Assembly: GCA_031553035.1 (NCBI GenBank)
Contig: JAVBLY010000004.1
Span: 111,719-175,718, forward strand
Origin: JAVBLY01 sp031553035
Lineage (GTDB): Bacteria > Bacillota > Clostridia > Peptostreptococcales > Anaerovoracaceae
Direction of reading: 5' to 3'
DNA: 64,000 nt
The position numbers and the translations under genes were made by a program. This document shows, in pieces, positions 1-7,998 of the stretch (the first letter of the stretch is position 1; each line of letters starts with the position of its first letter). Below the pieces are notes generated by a model that saw only the letters and a program-made list of their open reading frames with translations, had not been told where the DNA came from and did not search any database.

Positions 1-1
1 C

Positions 2-253
2 ACTAAGATATATGAAAACGATCCGTTTGCAAGGCTTGATCAGGAAGGTGTGGGAAAACTGGTTGACATGGCTGTCAGGTTAGGTAAGCAAAGCAGACCT
101 GATATAAAACTGGGCATCTGCGGAGAGCATGGAGGAGATCCTTCATCAATAGATTTCTGTTATAAAACAGGACTCCATTATGTGAGCTGTTCTCCATTCA
201 GAGTCCCGATTGCAAGATTGGCAGCTGCACAGAGCGCGCTGAACAACAAATAA
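2..253 (+). CDS. ppdK: Pyruvate phosphate dikinase, C-terminal fragment
   Basis: The first 83 codons visible are open from the left edge, so this is the 3' end of a gene that begins outside the window. The segment matches the C-terminal PEP/pyruvate-binding barrel of pyruvate phosphate dikinase: it has GICGEHGGDP followed by a Cys-Ser-Pro-Phe-Arg-Val-Pro stretch and a typical ARLAAAQ end. By family knowledge the enzyme interconverts pyruvate, ATP and phosphate with PEP, AMP and pyrophosphate, and in anaerobes it often works in the glycolytic direction. A GTG at position 50 is in frame but is not the real start, because homology continues upstream to the edge. Confidence 0.93.
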   Translation, partial: TKIYENDPFARLDQEGVGKLVDMAVRLGKQSRPDIKLGICGEHGGDPSSIDFCYKTGLHYVSCSPFRVPIARLAAAQSALNNK

Positions 254-283
254 GACATAATTTGGTGACTTATAAGAGGATGA

Positions 284-415
284 GAAATCAAATTTGACTT
301 CTCACCCTCAGGAGATATCATAGGTAAAACTATTGATGTCTATGTGAATACAGAACTTGAATGTAATATTTGGGGCGTCAAATATCCTAAAATTTATATT
401 CTGGGAACTCCCTGA
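284..415 (+). pseudogene. Possible relic of an inorganic pyrophosphatase-like gene
   Basis: The stretch between ppdK and the next terminator has no proper gene. One frame without a start codon reads GDIIGKTIDVYVN, then KYPKIYILGTP and a stop. The IIGKT-V-V pattern followed by a YP-I-Y pattern resembles the N-terminal part of a family of small inorganic pyrophosphatases, but the conserved middle is gone. Its first bases belong to a near-palindrome at 281-304 (TGAGAA outer arms). I infer a decayed fragment. Chance resemblance is a real alternative. Confidence 0.25.
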
Positions 416-438
416 TTATATAAAAATGCTTAAATAAA

Positions 439-468
439 ATACCCTGACATTCAGGGTATTTTTGTTTA
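439..468. terminator. Bidirectional intrinsic terminator between ppdK and the CHAP gene
   Basis: ATACCCTGA and TCAGGGTAT form a perfect 9-bp stem around a 3-nt loop. The right arm is followed by TTTTTGTTT, and on the other strand the hairpin is followed by TTTATTT. It can end both the ppdK transcript and the convergent CHAP-protein transcript. Confidence 0.85.
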
Positions 469-494
469 TTAAATCTATTTGTAATTCTGTTTGC

Positions 495-1259
495 TTAGTC
501 AGCAGTTTCTATCTCATCGTAGTGAGCATATACTGTCATGGATTTTTTTACGTCTATTTTGTATGACTTGGTTATTTTTTTACCGCCGGATTTCTTGGTG
601 TACCAGCCTATGAATTCATTTTCTGCCTTCTCAGCTTCAGGAAGAGTTCCTACTTTGCAGGTATTTTTGATTTTCTTAGATGCCGTATCTACTGTTCCGC
701 CGTTAGCATTGAATTTAAGTCTGACTTTGGGTTCTGATGCTTTATAATCAAGCCTGACGTATCCTTTAATCTTGGCGTGGGCTCTGCCGTCGTATCCGAC
801 CTTCTTTATTTTTGTAATGCAAACTTTGTTTGACCAGTTTCCATGTGTAATTGTTACATAATTGCCTTTGACTTTAGTTACGATGCCAACATGTCTGCTG
901 GATCCGAATATTGCGAGATCGCCTTTTTGAGGTTTGAATTTCTTTGTAGCTTTGTGATACTGATCTTTTTTTGTCCAATAACTCTGCATGTCGTTTGTTC
1001 CGCCTACGCTTTTCTTTGGGTAGGTTTTACCATTCATTAGCTTCGCTTCCTTAGCAACCTTCCATACAAACTTCGAACACCATCCGCCAGACAAACCAAC
1101 TTGACCTGCGCTTTGCCCTTTATAGGAGTTGGCAATCTTTGCAAGGTCGTCTTGTTTTGCGGCATGTACGGTATTAGAATCTGATATTAAAATTGGTGAT
1201 AAAGCTATAGAAATGATAAATATAAGTGATACACTTACTCTCTTTAAACTCATAACCAT
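495..1259 (-). CDS. Secreted CHAP-domain protein with InlB B-type repeat
   Basis: About 254 residues. The start chosen is the ATG at 1259, preceded by GGGAG at good spacing; a GTG 30 bases upstream lacks a placed ribosome site. A hydrophobic signal peptide ends near VHA. A CHAP (NlpC/P60-like cysteine) domain follows, with the catalytic Cys in GGWCSKFVW and the His in SRHVGIV, a fold that usually cleaves cell-wall peptide amide bonds. The C-terminal part is one InlB B-type (Listeria-Bacteroides) repeat, recognised by FNANGGTV, GWYTKKSGG and YAHY, often a surface-binding module. I infer a secreted cell-wall hydrolase or surface protein. It is a lone gene with a terminator behind it and the pyr operon ahead. 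Confidence 0.8.
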   Translation of the reverse strand: MVMSLKRVSVSLIFIISIALSPILISDSNTVHAAKQDDLAKIANSYKGQSAGQVGLSGGWCSKFVWKVAKEAKLMNGKTYPKKSVGGTNDMQSYWTKKDQYHKATKKFKPQKGDLAIFGSSRHVGIVTKVKGNYVTITHGNWSNKVCITKIKKVGYDGRAHAKIKGYVRLDYKASEPKVRLKFNANGGTVDTASKKIKNTCKVGTLPEAEKAENEFIGWYTKKSGGKKITKSYKIDVKKSMTVYAHYDEIETAD

Positions 1260-1391
1260 TAAGAATCTCCCTGTTTTCCTTATTTGCACTATATGTTGGT
1301 CTATATCTCCTCTAACCTACATATATCGTGCGTTAAGCTTTCCCTTATAATAGAGACTTAATGTGATGAAATTGTGATGATTACAAGCATG

Positions 1392-2084
1392 TTACATGTG
1401 GTTACAGTAGTTTTTCATATACAAAGTAATACGCTCAAAAATATCATCAGAAATGCTGCGTTCACTAGCTTCGGGAGTAAGATAAAGCTCATTGATTATA
1501 TCCTGGATATCAATAATAGGGTAGGTAAATATGCCTTCTTCTTTATGAAGCGACTGGATTGCAGTCTCATCGCCCCGGGCCTTCTCTTTTCTGTCCACCG
1601 AAACGATCAATCCGTTGATTTCAACATTAGCATTCCTTAATACAGGCAGAATCTCACGAACAGCGGTTCCGGCTGTGATGACATCTTCGATAATAAGTAC
1701 TTTATCTCCGTGTTTTGGATCATAACCGACAAGGCTGCCGCCTTCACCATGGTCTTTTGCTTCTTTTCTGTTAAAGCAATAGCTAATATCCATGCCAAAA
1801 TCATATAAAGCTATTGATGTGGCAATTACGAGGGGGATACCTTTGTATGCAGGCCCGAAGAGGAATTTTATATCTTTGTCGATATTGCCTGCCTTTATCT
1901 GCTCAATAATATTCCGTGCATAGAACTGACCAAGGGTTTTGATCTGTTCTCCTGTTTTGAATTTGCCGGTATTGATAAAATACGGAGTTTGTCTGCCGCT
2001 CTTTGTTGTAAATTCACCGAAAAGAAGAGCTTCACTTTTTATGAGAAAATCAATGAATTCTTTTTTATATTCGTTACTGGCCAT
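1392..2084 (-). CDS. pyrE: Orotate phosphoribosyltransferase
   Basis: 230 residues. It joins orotate to PRPP to make OMP, the fifth step of UMP synthesis. The PRPP-binding motif is visible as VLIIEDVITAGTA, with a basic loop upstream in the CFNRKEAKDHGEGG region. It is the last gene of the operon and its ATG lies inside the end of pyrD (11-nt overlap) behind an AGAGG ribosome site, so it is probably translationally coupled. No good terminator was seen after its stop before the next gene. Confidence 0.95.
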   Translation of the reverse strand: MASNEYKKEFIDFLIKSEALLFGEFTTKSGRQTPYFINTGKFKTGEQIKTLGQFYARNIIEQIKAGNIDKDIKFLFGPAYKGIPLVIATSIALYDFGMDISYCFNRKEAKDHGEGGSLVGYDPKHGDKVLIIEDVITAGTAVREILPVLRNANVEINGLIVSVDRKEKARGDETAIQSLHKEEGIFTYPIIDIQDIINELYLTPEASERSISDDIFERITLYMKNYCNHM

Positions 2085-2997
2085 TTAAACCTCTTTTCAG
2101 TTCTTCGATTGAGCTGTAATCATGTTCTTCCATGAATAATACAAGTTCCTTCAGTATTCTAAGCGGAGCTCCCGGTTCTATCAGGGCCGAGGTGCCAACT
2201 GCTACCGCGGATGCCCCTGCCATAATGAATTCTGCTGCATCATTTCCCGTCATTATTCCGCCCATTCCTATAATTGGTATATCGATTGTTTTCGCAACAT
2301 CATAAACCATTCTAAGTGCAACCGGCTTGATCGCAGGCCCTGATAGGCCGCCTCTTATATTTGCCAACGTTATTTTCCCTGCATCTGCATCAATGGACAT
2401 TCCTGAAAGTGTATTGATAAGAGAAACAGCATCTGCGCCGCCGTCCTTGACAGCAGCAGCTACACTGCATATATCTGTCACATTAGGCGTAAGCTTCATT
2501 ATGATAGGCTTATCAGTGATGGATTTGAGTGATTTTGTGAGATCATGGGCAGTGCGGGGATCCGTTCCAAAACTCATTCCGCCTTTGTCCACATTTGGAC
2601 AGGAAATATTTATTTCCAGCATGTCAATTTCATCGGACTTGTTCAACTCAGTTACGGCTCTGATATATTCTTCCTTGGTATGTCCTGCAACATTGGAAAT
2701 TATTCGACAGTCTTTCCCTTTAAGAGTATCCACAAGAAATGGGATTTCATTTTCTATGTACTTGTGAACACCCGGATTTTCAAGACCGACTGAATTAAGC
2801 ATCCCCGATGATGATTCTGCAATTCTGGGTGTTTCGTTGCCTGACCATGGGTCTATGCTAACTCCCTTTGTTGTCACTGCGCCCAGATCGCTGTAATTAT
2901 ATAGTTCAATAGAATCTTTTGGGGAGAATGTTCCTGAAGCGGTAGTTACCGGGTTTTTCCATATCATGCCGGCAATATTTGTTTTTATATCGATCAT
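2074..2997 (-). CDS. pyrD: Dihydroorotate dehydrogenase B, catalytic subunit
   Basis: 307 residues from the ATG at 2997. The open frame extends upstream, but that part only overlaps pyrK and has no family similarity. It oxidises dihydroorotate to orotate with FMN. The family motif INISCPNVDKGG carries the class 1 catalytic Cys, and the glycine-rich IGMGGIMTGNDAAEF stretch near the C-terminus binds the FMN phosphate. It forms a complex with PyrK, which passes electrons to NAD. Its start shares one base with the pyrK stop (TAATG) and follows GAGGTGATC. Confidence 0.95.
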   Translation of the reverse strand: MIDIKTNIAGMIWKNPVTTASGTFSPKDSIELYNYSDLGAVTTKGVSIDPWSGNETPRIAESSSGMLNSVGLENPGVHKYIENEIPFLVDTLKGKDCRIISNVAGHTKEEYIRAVTELNKSDEIDMLEINISCPNVDKGGMSFGTDPRTAHDLTKSLKSITDKPIIMKLTPNVTDICSVAAAVKDGGADAVSLINTLSGMSIDADAGKITLANIRGGLSGPAIKPVALRMVYDVAKTIDIPIIGMGGIMTGNDAAEFIMAGASAVAVGTSALIEPGAPLRILKELVLFMEEHDYSSIEELKRGLNGQ

Positions 2998-3815
2998 TAC
3001 CAGATCACCTCGTTTCCGTTGAAGACGGGGCCGTCTTTGCAGACTTTCCTTCGCTGGGTTGATCCGCTGACCCGATCTTTTATGTTGACGCTGCACCCAA
3101 CACAAGTCCCGAATCCGCAGCCCATTCTTTCTTCAAGTGATACCTGGATATTCGTTATTCCTTGATTTACTGCCAATGCCGAAAGTGCTTTTTGCATGGA
3201 CCCGGGTCCACATGTAAACCAGTTTTTTACATGTGTATATTTGCATTCTGTAATGGGAGTAATGACATTTCCGTTCCAGCAATCTTCATGAGTCACTTCT
3301 GTACTGACTTGCACTTCGGTGCAATACTTATCAAATTTATCGGCTAGAAAAGGAGTACCCTTAAATCCAAGAACTGCATATACATTTGGCTTGTCATTTG
3401 ATTCTCTGTATTTTTTCTGAATTATTCGTGCAAGATAATGAAGGGGAGCAATACCCATTCCTCCGCCAGTGAGCAAAATATCGTTAAAATTGTCATCACC
3501 GTCCTCAATATATTCAGGGATCGCAAACCCATTCCCAAGAGGCGTTGAAATCCTGATCGAAGATCGGGCTTTATAACCTGAAAACTCCTTTGTACCGTTT
3601 CCGACAACAGCATAGACAAGATGAAGTTCATGATCCTTATGGTCAAAAATACTGATTGGTCTCGGAAGCATTTTTGATGGATTATTTAGATATAAGTTCA
3701 CGAATTGTCCGGGAACGGATGCAGGATATGAAAAAGGCAGTTCCAGTATCATATAAAATGTATCTTCACATATTTTTTCATTTTTAATAATTTGAACATT
3801 TAACATCTCTGTCAT
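2997..3815 (-). CDS. pyrK: Dihydroorotate dehydrogenase B, electron-transfer subunit
   Basis: 272 residues. It has a ferredoxin-reductase-like FAD domain (RPISIFD near residue 57), an NAD-binding region (LLTGGGMGIAPLHYL), and a C-terminal [2Fe-2S] cluster motif in MGCGFGTCVGC with a fourth Cys in RKVCKDG. By family knowledge it carries electrons from PyrD to NAD+, typical of anaerobic Firmicutes. The start overlaps the pyrF stop by one base. An ATG three codons later is an alternative start. Gene order pyrK-pyrD is the usual Clostridia arrangement. Confidence 0.94.
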   Translation of the reverse strand: MTEMLNVQIIKNEKICEDTFYMILELPFSYPASVPGQFVNLYLNNPSKMLPRPISIFDHKDHELHLVYAVVGNGTKEFSGYKARSSIRISTPLGNGFAIPEYIEDGDDNFNDILLTGGGMGIAPLHYLARIIQKKYRESNDKPNVYAVLGFKGTPFLADKFDKYCTEVQVSTEVTHEDCWNGNVITPITECKYTHVKNWFTCGPGSMQKALSALAVNQGITNIQVSLEERMGCGFGTCVGCSVNIKDRVSGSTQRRKVCKDGPVFNGNEVIW

Positions 3816-4741
3816 TATGGCATAACCTTTCTCAGATCATTCTTCATTGAATTAACAGCTTCTCTTGCGGCATCTCCAATATTGTTTTCATTGAATTTGG
3901 AGTTTTTCTGCCAGTTGGCGATGATTCCTCTTGATGAGTTGATTATTGCACCTCTGCCATCCTTATCAAAAAAGCCTTTCAGATCCTCAGCAGTAGCGCC
4001 CTGAGCTCCGTAACCAGGGACGAGAAAGAATGTATGAGGCATATCATGCCTGAGTTTTGCTCCAATGTCTCTGTGTGTAGCCCCAACTACTGCACCGATC
4101 AAACTGTAACCGGCTTCATCCAGACTGGATTTTCCCAGGTCCGACACCATTTGCCCTACGATTTCGTAAATAGGTTTATTATAGCCATTAACAACAAGAT
4201 CCTGTATATCCGCGCTGCCGGGATTGCTGGTCTTCACCAGAACGAAGCAGCCTTTTCCTGTTTGATTGCATGCCTCGGTGAAGGGCAGTAGACTGTCTTT
4301 ACCAAGATATGGATTGATCGTTATCATATCTTCGCTCCAAGTTTCGACTGCATGATCAATTATGATTGTGCCTGTAAGATGCGATGCGTATGCTGATGCC
4401 GTACTTCCGATATCACCGCGCTTGATGTCGCCGATCACAAGAAGTCCTTTTTCGCGAGCATATTTTGCAGTTTCATTATACGCATCTATTCCGGCGGTTC
4501 CATAGACTTCATACATGGCGATTTGAATTTTCACGGCAGGGATCAAATCGTATATATTGTCGATAATCATTTTATTGTATCCAAGCAGCATCCCTGCGGC
4601 AGCTTCCGGGGTTTTTCCATATTCTTCGAAACACTTATTTTTTTGGGGTTCCGGGATCATGGAAAGAGCTGTATCAAGGCCCGCAACAATCGGAGAATTT
4701 AAAGAATCGATAGCTTTTATCAAATTATTGATTACATTCAT
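3815..4741 (-). CDS. pyrF: Orotidine 5'-phosphate decarboxylase (group 2)
   Basis: 308 residues from the ATG at 4741. Upstream codons overlap pyrC and are not conserved. It removes CO2 from OMP to give UMP, the final step. The catalytic Lys-Asp-Lys-Asp array is visible in GDIKRGDIGSTASAY. The length and the GAVVGATHRDIGAKLR stretch are typical of the long group 2 form. It overlaps the end of pyrC by 17 nt, with a GGGAG ribosome site 7 to 11 nt before the ATG. Confidence 0.93.
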   Translation of the reverse strand: MNVINNLIKAIDSLNSPIVAGLDTALSMIPEPQKNKCFEEYGKTPEAAAGMLLGYNKMIIDNIYDLIPAVKIQIAMYEVYGTAGIDAYNETAKYAREKGLLVIGDIKRGDIGSTASAYASHLTGTIIIDHAVETWSEDMITINPYLGKDSLLPFTEACNQTGKGCFVLVKTSNPGSADIQDLVVNGYNKPIYEIVGQMVSDLGKSSLDEAGYSLIGAVVGATHRDIGAKLRHDMPHTFFLVPGYGAQGATAEDLKGFFDKDGRGAIINSSRGIIANWQKNSKFNENNIGDAAREAVNSMKNDLRKVMP

Positions 4742-5960
4742 TGTTTGGCTCCCATGAGATTTTTCCGTTATATATGGTTGTTTCAATTCTTCCGTAAACA
4801 TCCATATCATGAAAAGGCGTGTTTTTCCCTTTAGAAAGGAAATGATTTTTATCTATCAGGTATAACTGTTCGGTATCGACTATTGCCATATTAGGACGGT
4901 TCCCTTGTAAAAAACCATGTGGTTTAGCGCCGATTAGCTCAAGCGGAAGGGTGCTCATTTTGTATATAAGCTTATTAAGGCTCAAAAGACCGCTTTTCAC
5001 AAGGCAAGTATACGATACAGGAAACGATGTTTCTAGTCCAACTATTCCGTTTGCCGCTTCAGGAAAAGGAACGTTTTTTTCTGCTTCCGAATGGGGGGCA
5101 TGATCGGTTGCGATGATATCTATAGTGTCATCAACGATCCCTTCAAGAACAGCAGCTCGATCAGAACTGTGTCCAAGAGGAGGATTCATCTTTGCATTTG
5201 TTCCATACACGGTCACTGCCGTTCTATCCAGAGCAAAATGATGGGGCGTAGCTTCACATGTGATAAAAATACCGTCTTTCTTTGCTTCTCTGATCATATT
5301 TATGCTTTCAGCTTTGCTGATATGCTGGATATGGATTTTACATCCATATTTTTTAGCCAACTCAATATCTCTGAAAATCATCTGTATCTCCGGTTCGGCA
5401 TGTTCCATAATGAGAAGATCCATATCCCTGGCGGTGATGCACACTTTTTCCATTAATTCTTTATCACTGAGAGAAATACCGTCTTCGGAGATTCCGCAAA
5501 TACCATGAGAAGTAAGCTTCGATGCCAAAGTATGTGTCTTGTCCAAATTTTTAAAGTCACATAGCTCCAGCCCTTTCTGACATTTTGTCATTGCTGACGC
5601 CGCAAACAGATCAATACATCCTGTTTCTTTTCCCATTTTATCCACGTAACTAAGGGTTTCGGCAGAATCAATAGGTGGCGAAGTGTTGGGCATGCAGCAC
5701 ACGGTTGTAAATCCTCCCCGGGCTGCGGCCATGCTTCCACTTAAGATATCTTCCTTGTAGGTTTGCCCGGGATCCCTGAAATGAACGTGAAGGTCAGTTA
5801 ATCCGGGAATTACATGCTTGCTACTTGCATCGATGATCTTTGTTGCATGATCAGGAGAGAATGGGGCGCATATCATTTCAGAATCAATATAGATGTCCCG
5901 AAGTTCCAGATTTTTCGAATATGGATCAACTATTTTTCCATTCTTTATGATTATTTTCAC
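4725..5960 (-). CDS. pyrC: Dihydroorotase (class I)
   Basis: 411 residues from a GTG at 5960, whose bases overlap the pyrI stop (GTGA). The frame is open further upstream but has no family similarity there. It cyclises carbamoyl-aspartate to dihydroorotate. The metal-binding motif DLHVHFRDPGQTYKED near residue 55 and the later ATDHAPH motif are intact, as are the HAEPE and HIQHISKAES histidines. The C-terminal urease-like cap is present. Gene order places it between the ATCase genes and pyrF. Confidence 0.94.
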   Translation of the reverse strand: MKIIIKNGKIVDPYSKNLELRDIYIDSEMICAPFSPDHATKIIDASSKHVIPGLTDLHVHFRDPGQTYKEDILSGSMAAARGGFTTVCCMPNTSPPIDSAETLSYVDKMGKETGCIDLFAASAMTKCQKGLELCDFKNLDKTHTLASKLTSHGICGISEDGISLSDKELMEKVCITARDMDLLIMEHAEPEIQMIFRDIELAKKYGCKIHIQHISKAESINMIREAKKDGIFITCEATPHHFALDRTAVTVYGTNAKMNPPLGHSSDRAAVLEGIVDDTIDIIATDHAPHSEAEKNVPFPEAANGIVGLETSFPVSYTCLVKSGLLSLNKLIYKMSTLPLELIGAKPHGFLQGNRPNMAIVDTEQLYLIDKNHFLSKGKNTPFHDMDVYGRIETTIYNGKISWEPNNECNQ

Positions 5961-6391
5961 AGCATTTTTCCCTTTGTCGTTATTACTTCGTCGCAATATT
6001 CGCATCTATATTTTTCTACTTCTTCGTCTACAAGATGAAAAATATGAGGCACGTTTTCTATTGACGTTACACATCTCGGATTCTTACATTTTATTACATC
6101 CGTGACCGTTTGTGGAAGAGATAAATTTATTTTTTTTACGATATGGTGATCTTCAATAACGTTTACCGTTGCGCTATGGTCGATAAGTCCAAGGGCATCC
6201 AGATTGACGTCGGTAATTTTTTCAAGTTTGATAATATCTTTTCGGCCATGTTTTTCGCTGACCGCATTCATGATGAAAGCAACGGTGTTGTCGCTAGTAC
6301 CTAAATTGAGATAATTGATGATCCTCATGCCCCAGCCGGCTTTTATATGATCGATGACTATGCCTTTTTCTATGCTGTTTATTACTACCAT
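5957..6391 (-). CDS. pyrI: Aspartate carbamoyltransferase regulatory subunit
   Basis: 144 residues. The N-terminal nucleotide-binding domain (IEKGIVIDHIKAGWG) is followed by a zinc domain whose four Cys appear as CKNPRC and CEYC. In known enzymes PyrI joins PyrB trimers into a dodecamer that senses CTP, UTP and ATP. Its presence suggests allosteric control of this pathway in addition to the transcriptional control inferred from the leader. It starts two bases after the pyrB stop. Confidence 0.95.
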   Translation of the reverse strand: MVVINSIEKGIVIDHIKAGWGMRIINYLNLGTSDNTVAFIMNAVSEKHGRKDIIKLEKITDVNLDALGLIDHSATVNVIEDHHIVKKINLSLPQTVTDVIKCKNPRCVTSIENVPHIFHLVDEEVEKYRCEYCDEVITTKGKML

Positions 6392-6393
6392 AA

Positions 6394-7359
6394 CTATGCA
6401 CCTACTTTCAAATTTTTATGTTCATTTTCGGTGTTGTCTTCCAAGCCCAGCAGCGCCAGTATAAGCGCCATCCTGACGAACATGCCGTTTTTTGCCTGCT
6501 TGAAATAGATTGCTCTCGGGTCGTCATCCATATCAGTGGATATTTCATTGACACGGGGCAGGGGATGAAGCACCATCATGTCTTCTTTTGCCAGCTTCAT
6601 CTTTTCCGCATCCAGGATATAGCTGTCTTTAAGTCTAATGTAATCGTCTTCATTGAAAAATCTTTCTTTCTGGACTCTGGTCATATACAGGATATCGACT
6701 ATTGGTAGAGCTTCGGTTAGATCTGTGATCTCTGTAAATTTATGATTGCTCTTCATAAGGATATCTTCAGTTATATGAGTTGGCAGTTTCAGCTCCTCCG
6801 GAGAAATCAGTATGAATTCTACATTATTATATCTGCAAAGTGCCTTGATAAGTGAGTGGACCGTACGACCGAATTTCAAATCACCGCATAAACCAATTTT
6901 GAAATTCCCCAGTTCTCCACGTTCTCTTCTTATGGTAAGAAGGTCGGTCAGCGTCTGTGTCGGGTGCTGATGTCCGCCGTCACCTGCGTTAACTACAGGC
7001 ATTTCAGTTCTCTGGGCCGCAACTCTTGGCGCGCCTTCTTTTGGATGTCTCATTACAGCCAGATCAGCATAGCAGGCAACCGTATTAACCGTATCGGCTA
7101 TACTTTCCCCCTTTGCCACTGAGCTGGAATTTGGTTCGGAGAATCCGATTACCTGGCCTCCCAGCCTGAACATGGCTGCTTCGAAACTGAATCTCGTTCT
7201 TGTACTTGGTTCGTAAAACAGCGTAGCAAGTAATTTCCCCTGACATGATCTTGAATATTTCCCCGGATCGTCGATTATTTTTTCTGACAAATCGAAAAGC
7301 CATTCAAGTTCATCTACGGAAAAATCCATTGGTTCTATAAGATTTCTTCCTTTTAACAT
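6394..7359 (-). CDS. pyrB: Aspartate carbamoyltransferase catalytic subunit
   Basis: 321 residues, first gene of the operon. It condenses carbamoyl phosphate with aspartate. The carbamoyl-phosphate loop (EPSTRTRFSFE), the HPTQTLTDL motif and the HPLPR motif are all intact. The start is an ATG behind AAAGGAGTAAGT. The gene lies 70 nt downstream of an intrinsic terminator, so expression needs read-through. Confidence 0.96.
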   Translation of the reverse strand: MLKGRNLIEPMDFSVDELEWLFDLSEKIIDDPGKYSRSCQGKLLATLFYEPSTRTRFSFEAAMFRLGGQVIGFSEPNSSSVAKGESIADTVNTVACYADLAVMRHPKEGAPRVAAQRTEMPVVNAGDGGHQHPTQTLTDLLTIRRERGELGNFKIGLCGDLKFGRTVHSLIKALCRYNNVEFILISPEELKLPTHITEDILMKSNHKFTEITDLTEALPIVDILYMTRVQKERFFNEDDYIRLKDSYILDAEKMKLAKEDMMVLHPLPRVNEISTDMDDDPRAIYFKQAKNGMFVRMALILALLGLEDNTENEHKNLKVGA

Positions 7360-7389
7360 ACTTACTCCTTTCTGCCCCGTAGGGGTTCT

Positions 7390-7413
7390 TGTGCCCCTTG
7401 AGGATATGACCTA
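7390..7413 (-). repeat. 24-nt element shared with the iscS-iscU spacer
   Basis: Between the attenuator and the pyrB ribosome site, the transcript contains TAGGTCATA, two variable sites, and CAAGGGGCACA. The copy at 55552-55575, in the same orientation relative to transcription, matches at 22 of 24 positions. Here AGGGG can pair with a downstream CCCCT, 9 nt later. The function is unknown. Confidence 0.4.
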
Positions 7414-7429
7414 CCTGGTCTTTCAGACA

Positions 7430-7458
7430 TAAAAAAAGAATCTTCAAATGAAGATTCT
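7430..7458 (-). terminator. pyr operon attenuator hairpin
   Basis: AGAATCTTC and GAAGATTCT make a perfect 9-bp stem with a 4-nt ATTT loop, followed by seven T residues. The first two bases of the stem are the last two bases of the leader-peptide stop codon. A ribosome reaching that stop would cover the 5' arm and stop the hairpin from forming. Confidence 0.9.
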
Positions 7459-7576
7459 AATTGAGTTTAAATTTTATTGATGAGGCAGATGGCGTAAAAG
7501 AGGAAAACACTTCCGCCGATGGACATCTTTCCGGCAGCGGTATGCTTGAAACTATTTTTCCCCTTATTGTCATCAT
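7457..7576 (-). CDS. pyr operon leader peptide (39 aa), PyrL-like
   Basis: A 39-codon frame starts with tandem ATG codons at 7576 behind a strong ACGGAGG ribosome site, and ends in a TAG that enters the attenuator stem. The peptide begins MMTIRGKIVSSIPLPERC and ends KFKLN. It has no recognised domain, and its sequence probably matters less than its position. The message just before the terminator has pyrimidine/U-rich runs (GUGUUUUCCUCUUUUACG at 7493-7510). In enterobacterial pyrBI, low UTP makes RNA polymerase pause in such runs so that the ribosome catches up and prevents termination. I infer the same logic here, reached independently or by convergence. Confidence 0.75.
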   Translation of the reverse strand: MMTIRGKIVSSIPLPERCPSAEVFSSFTPSASSIKFKLN

Positions 7577-7616
7577 GATCCTCCGTGACCATATTATAAT
7601 TGCTTAAATCTTCAAT

Positions 7617-7645
7617 AGATTAACACGAGAATAATAAGCTGTCAA
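7617..7645 (-). promoter_or_regulatory. pyr operon promoter
   Basis: A perfect TTGACA (7640-7645) is separated by 17 nt from TAATCT (7617-7622) on the minus strand. Transcription would start near 7610, about 34 nt before the leader-peptide ATG. Confidence 0.75.
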
Positions 7646-7743
7646 TAGCGATTTTTAAATAATTTTGTATGTAATACGAATGCAATGCTCGTTATATTAT
7701 TAACGAAAATGTGTAAATTTCAAGGATTGTGGGCACTTTAATG

Positions 7744-7771
7744 TTGACTTTTATTCGTAAAGAATTATAAT
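7744..7771 (+). promoter_or_regulatory. Promoter of the riboswitch-transporter unit
   Basis: TTGACT (7744-7749) and TATAAT (7766-7771) are 16 nt apart. They lie just upstream of the aptamer region and divergent from the pyr promoter. Confidence 0.75.
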
Positions 7772-7797
7772 GATGTTAATAGAATAATACGGATGAT

Positions 7798-7998
7798 GAT
7801 AACCCTAGACACTTCCTCTGTTTTACGATTCCCCCAAAGCAAATCGGAAGGGCCGAAGAAGCAAATCATGTACAAGGCATTGTATATGTGGAAACTGACA
7901 GGCAAAAGGAAGGTTATCGGACGTGACTTTGGAGAGATCATCATGATCAAAGTGATGGCGCCTACGTGGATATAACCAACTGGCAAATGGACAGAGAC
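7798..7998 (+). ncRNA. Tandem glycine-riboswitch-like leader
   Basis: Two copies of the glycine-aptamer signature are seen. The first has GGCCGAAGAAGCAA, then GGAAACTGACAGGCAAAAGGA, closed by a P1 of GATAACC (7798-7804) and GGTTATC (7912-7918). The second has TTTGGAGAG, GGCGCC, and ACTGGCAAATGGACAGAG, and appears to lack a normal P3b arm. These match the conserved glycine motifs (GCCGAAG, CAGGCAAAAGGACAGAG) with changes. The 3' strand of the second P1 (CAGAGAC, 7992-7998) shares bases with the 5' arm of the terminator that follows, so ligand binding would be expected to disfavour termination. Another ligand is possible because both cores deviate from consensus. Confidence 0.72.

Noticed and set aside
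3006..3105. Upstream extension of PyrD
   Set aside because: It overlaps the conserved Cys cluster of pyrK and has no similarity; the TAATG junction marks the start.
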